Origin: Bacillota bacterium
GTDB lineage: Bacteria; Bacillota; Bacilli; Paenibacillales; NBRC-103111
DNA: 14,853 nucleotides
Direction: 5' to 3'
NCBI GenBank assembly: GCA_023391955.1
Contig: JAEWAA010000515.1
Span: 1 to 14,853 of the forward strand
The notes under the pieces are model-generated. The model saw only the letters and a list, made by a program, of their open reading frames with translations, was not told the origin of the DNA and did no database searches. Position 1 is the first letter of the stretch. The number at the start of each line of letters is the position of its first letter. The position numbers were made by a program, and so were the translations under genes. This document shows, one piece after another, positions 13,291 to 14,853 of this stretch.

Positions 13291-13677
13291 TCAGCCGATA
13301 GCGTACAGACCGGGGCCGGTCAGGGCGAGTGCCACTGCTACTGCGATCAGCAGGAGGTTATATTCATAACCGCCTTTATCGGTCCAATAACCATTGGGGC
13401 CGTGAACCTTCACAATGGCAACGAGCATCGTGCCTGCGATAAGCACTGCGGCTACCGGCAGCCACAGACCTGCGGCAAACAGAAGGCCGCCTACCAGCTC
13501 AGACAATCCGGCCATAACGGCCATAGCTACACCGGGTTTCATGCCGATGGATTCCATCCAGCCTCCGGTGCCTTTGGGCCCGTAACCGCCAAACCAGCCG
13601 AACAGCTTTTGCGCTCCGTGCCCCATCAAGGTCAATCCGACCACCAACCGTATAATCAACAAACCTGCATCCAACAT
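13291..13677 (-). CDS. DoxX family membrane protein
   Basis: A 128-residue integral membrane protein with four hydrophobic segments at about 4-23, 49-68, 70-90 and 106-125. The DoxX features are IIRLVVGLTLMGHGAQKLFGWFGG near the N-terminus, the central GLSELVGGLLFAAGL and the C-terminal EYNLLLIAVAVALALTGPG. Related Bacillus proteins (for example CatD and MhqP) are induced by quinones, thiols or related stress; the substrate here is not known. The ATG at 13677 has GGAGG seven bases upstream. The promoter is flanked by two inverted-repeat operators, which fits control by a small winged-helix repressor (inference). Monocistronic, with its own terminator. Confidence 0.92.
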   Translation of the reverse strand: MLDAGLLIIRLVVGLTLMGHGAQKLFGWFGGYGPKGTGGWMESIGMKPGVAMAVMAGLSELVGGLLFAAGLWLPVAAVLIAGTMLVAIVKVHGPNGYWTDKGGYEYNLLLIAVAVALALTGPGLYAIG

Positions 13678-13714
13678 GAGAATTCCTCCCTAATTATCTT
13701 GTGTTTTTGAATTA

Positions 13715-13761
13715 ACTTACTTTATGTAAGTATATTATCATGAGCAACTTACTTTTGTAAA
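13715..13761 (-). promoter_or_regulatory. DoxX promoter bracketed by two inverted-repeat operators
   Basis: On the minus strand TTTACA (13756-13761) and GATAAT (13734-13739) are 16 bases apart and give a predicted start near 13727. A perfect repeat ACTTAC-N5-GTAAGT at 13715-13731 covers the start site, and CTTAC-N4-GTAAAG at 13748-13762 covers the -35. The two sites are about 32 bases apart, roughly three helical turns. In Bacillus, DoxX genes are controlled by HxlR-type repressors (YodB/CatR); a similar regulator is plausible but not shown. Confidence 0.65.
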
Positions 13762-13886
13762 GCCAATTATTTTGATTTTTTTAAATTCCTGCTGCCGAAA
13801 CATTCCAGCAGATGTAAGCGTCTTTATTTGTAGAACAGAGGGCTTAACAGTGGGCAGGCATGTCCTGTGCGGCGATAGCCCGGAAA

Positions 13887-13903
13887 GAGGGAGGTTTACC
13901 CTC
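13887..13903 (+). promoter_or_regulatory. Hairpin covering the ribosome binding site of the RCC1 lipoprotein
   Basis: GAGGG (13887-13891) pairs perfectly with CCCTC (13899-13903) around AGGTTTA. The ribosome binding site GGGAGG is inside it and the ATG follows at once. Just upstream a second nested hairpin is possible (GGGCT near 13829 with AGCCC near 13877, enclosing CAGG/CCTG). Translation may be restrained by RNA folding. Confidence 0.5.
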
Positions 13904-14853
13904 ATGGTCCAACCTAGCAAATATTCTGCGTTGTTCTTCATATGGATTTTGGCGGGGGCACTTATATTCGGGTGTGAACGGGAGCAACAGACAGCGCCGG
14001 CGGAGACCCCCGCCTCATCCCTGGCCCCGTCTCCCGTTGCTACAGCCGCGCCCCCTGCGCCGGCGGCTTCCGCTCCTGCAGCGGAATCGGCCTCCCAGGT
14101 CCGGGTTCCGGCAGCCTCCGTTGCCGTCGGGCGGATATTCGATGCCGCAGGCTACGGCAGCAAGCCGGGGCTATCCTTTGCCATTGACCGGGACGGCACT
14201 GCCTGGCACTGGGGCTGGGGCTTCGGCTCTCCCGAGGCAGATACAGGCCCTAAACGGGTAACCGCCGACCGGCCGGTGGTGCAGGTGACCCAAAACTATC
14301 TGCTGGGCCAAGACGGCCATGTTATGAAGCGTGGAACCAAGCAGCAGGAGGCGCTTCAGCAGGTGGAGGGTTTGTCCGAGATTATCTCCATCCAGCAGTT
14401 AGATGAGATGTTCGGCACCCTGTTTGCCCTGCGCAAGGACGGAACGGTATGGGACTTGCCGAGAGAAACGGGAAAGCCGCTGCGCTTCGGAAACTTCTCG
14501 GGCGTATCGGCCATATACGGCACATCCTTTTCTCTTTTTGTGCAGGAGCAAGGCGGCAGACTGTGGTATGCGGCAGGGTTAAGCGGAGATATTCTGAAGG
14601 TGGAGAATCATACGGTATTATTGCAGCAGGGGGTTGTAAGCGTAACGGCCGGTTATGAGGATGAGGCTTTGATCCGGTTGGAAAATAACGAGGTTTTGCG
14701 CTATCTTCCCCGTGAGCAAAAGCTCACTGCGGAGCCGCGGCTAGCCGGTGCGGTGAAGCTGGCCGTAGCCGGTGAGGGCACCTATCTGTTCACCCGCAGC
14801 GACGGAACCGTATGGGGCTTCGGGAAGAATGGGGACGGACTGCTGGGGGCTGG
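13904..14853 (+). CDS. RCC1-repeat lipoprotein (partial, runs off right edge)
   Basis: An open frame of 316 codons without a stop up to the window end. Start ATG 13904 has GGGAGG nine bases upstream. The N-terminus has a hydrophobic core (SALFFIWILAGALIFG) ending in Cys24; the lipobox L-I-F-G-C is acceptable though Phe at -2 is unusual. Residues about 25-75 are an Ala/Pro/Ser-rich linker. From about 76 on, repeat units of the RCC1/ATS1 beta-propeller type occur: DGTAWHWGWGFGS, DGTVWDLP, GGRLWYAAG and DGTVWGFGKNGDGLLGAG, with weaker blades between. Likely a surface-anchored propeller for protein or ligand binding; no enzyme motif is seen. Divergent from the DoxX gene. Confidence 0.87.
   Translation, partial: MVQPSKYSALFFIWILAGALIFGCEREQQTAPAETPASSLAPSPVATAAPPAPAASAPAAESASQVRVPAASVAVGRIFDAAGYGSKPGLSFAIDRDGTAWHWGWGFGSPEADTGPKRVTADRPVVQVTQNYLLGQDGHVMKRGTKQQEALQQVEGLSEIISIQQLDEMFGTLFALRKDGTVWDLPRETGKPLRFGNFSGVSAIYGTSFSLFVQEQGGRLWYAAGLSGDILKVENHTVLLQQGVVSVTAGYEDEALIRLENNEVLRYLPREQKLTAEPRLAGAVKLAVAGEGTYLFTRSDGTVWGFGKNGDGLLGA

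Noticed and set aside
13763..13900. Cyclic di-GMP riboswitch ahead of the RCC1 lipoprotein
   Set aside because: Hairpins are present but the conserved class I or II sequence elements are not visible.

Overview
The window looks like a chromosomal segment of a Paenibacillus-like, moderately GC-rich member of the Bacillota. This is inferred from strong AGGAGG-type ribosome binding sites, frequent TTG and GTG starts, sigma-A promoters, catabolite-repression (cre-like) sites, a TPP riboswitch, stalk-domain (copper-amine-oxidase-N-like) surface proteins and a 7TM-PAS-GGDEF regulator. No phage, plasmid, CRISPR, rRNA or tRNA genes were seen. Most of the window is ordinary metabolic and envelope genes.

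Layout. (1) 1-3556 is a sucrose-use locus. An ABC permease (cut by the left edge) and a sugar-binding lipoprotein lie on the minus strand, divergent from a sucrose phosphorylase on the plus strand. The roughly 220-bp divergent control region holds two near-consensus promoters, three LacI-type operators and two cre-like sites in mirror-image positions. (2) 3580-6545 carries peptidase T and, upstream of it on the same strand, a stalk-domain/beta-propeller protein whose signal-peptide region is broken by an in-frame TAG. (3) 6546-7743 is about 1.2 kb without a gene. It contains a 22-24 bp repeat (two direct copies and one inverted), a purine-rich tract, a 50-bp tandem repeat family with inverted copies, and several palindromes. 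(4) 7744-9330 is a membrane diguanylate cyclase split by an in-frame TGA inside its PAS region. (5) 9429-11785 holds a guanylate-kinase-like gene, a secreted stalk-domain protein, a peptide deformylase and a small cupin. (6) 11811-12920 is a complete TPP-riboswitch-controlled thiM unit (promoter, aptamer, terminator platform, thiM, final terminator). (7) 12942-13761 has a small acidic protein and a DoxX membrane protein whose promoter is bracketed by two inverted-repeat operators. (8) 13904 to the right edge is the start of an RCC1-repeat lipoprotein with a hairpin over its ribosome binding site.

How the genes work together. The sucrose genes form one logical unit: uptake by the binding protein and permease, then phosphorolysis to glucose-1-phosphate and fructose, under an apparent shared LacI-type repressor and carbon-catabolite control. 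The repressor gene and the rest of the transporter are not in the window. thiM is a self-contained thiamin-salvage unit. The other genes appear to be individually transcribed, several ending in clear intrinsic terminators.

I do not see a convincing new multi-gene system. The most interesting items are the symmetric divergent sucrose promoter, the repeat-rich 6.6-7.6 kb spacer, and two different premature stop codons in two otherwise intact genes.
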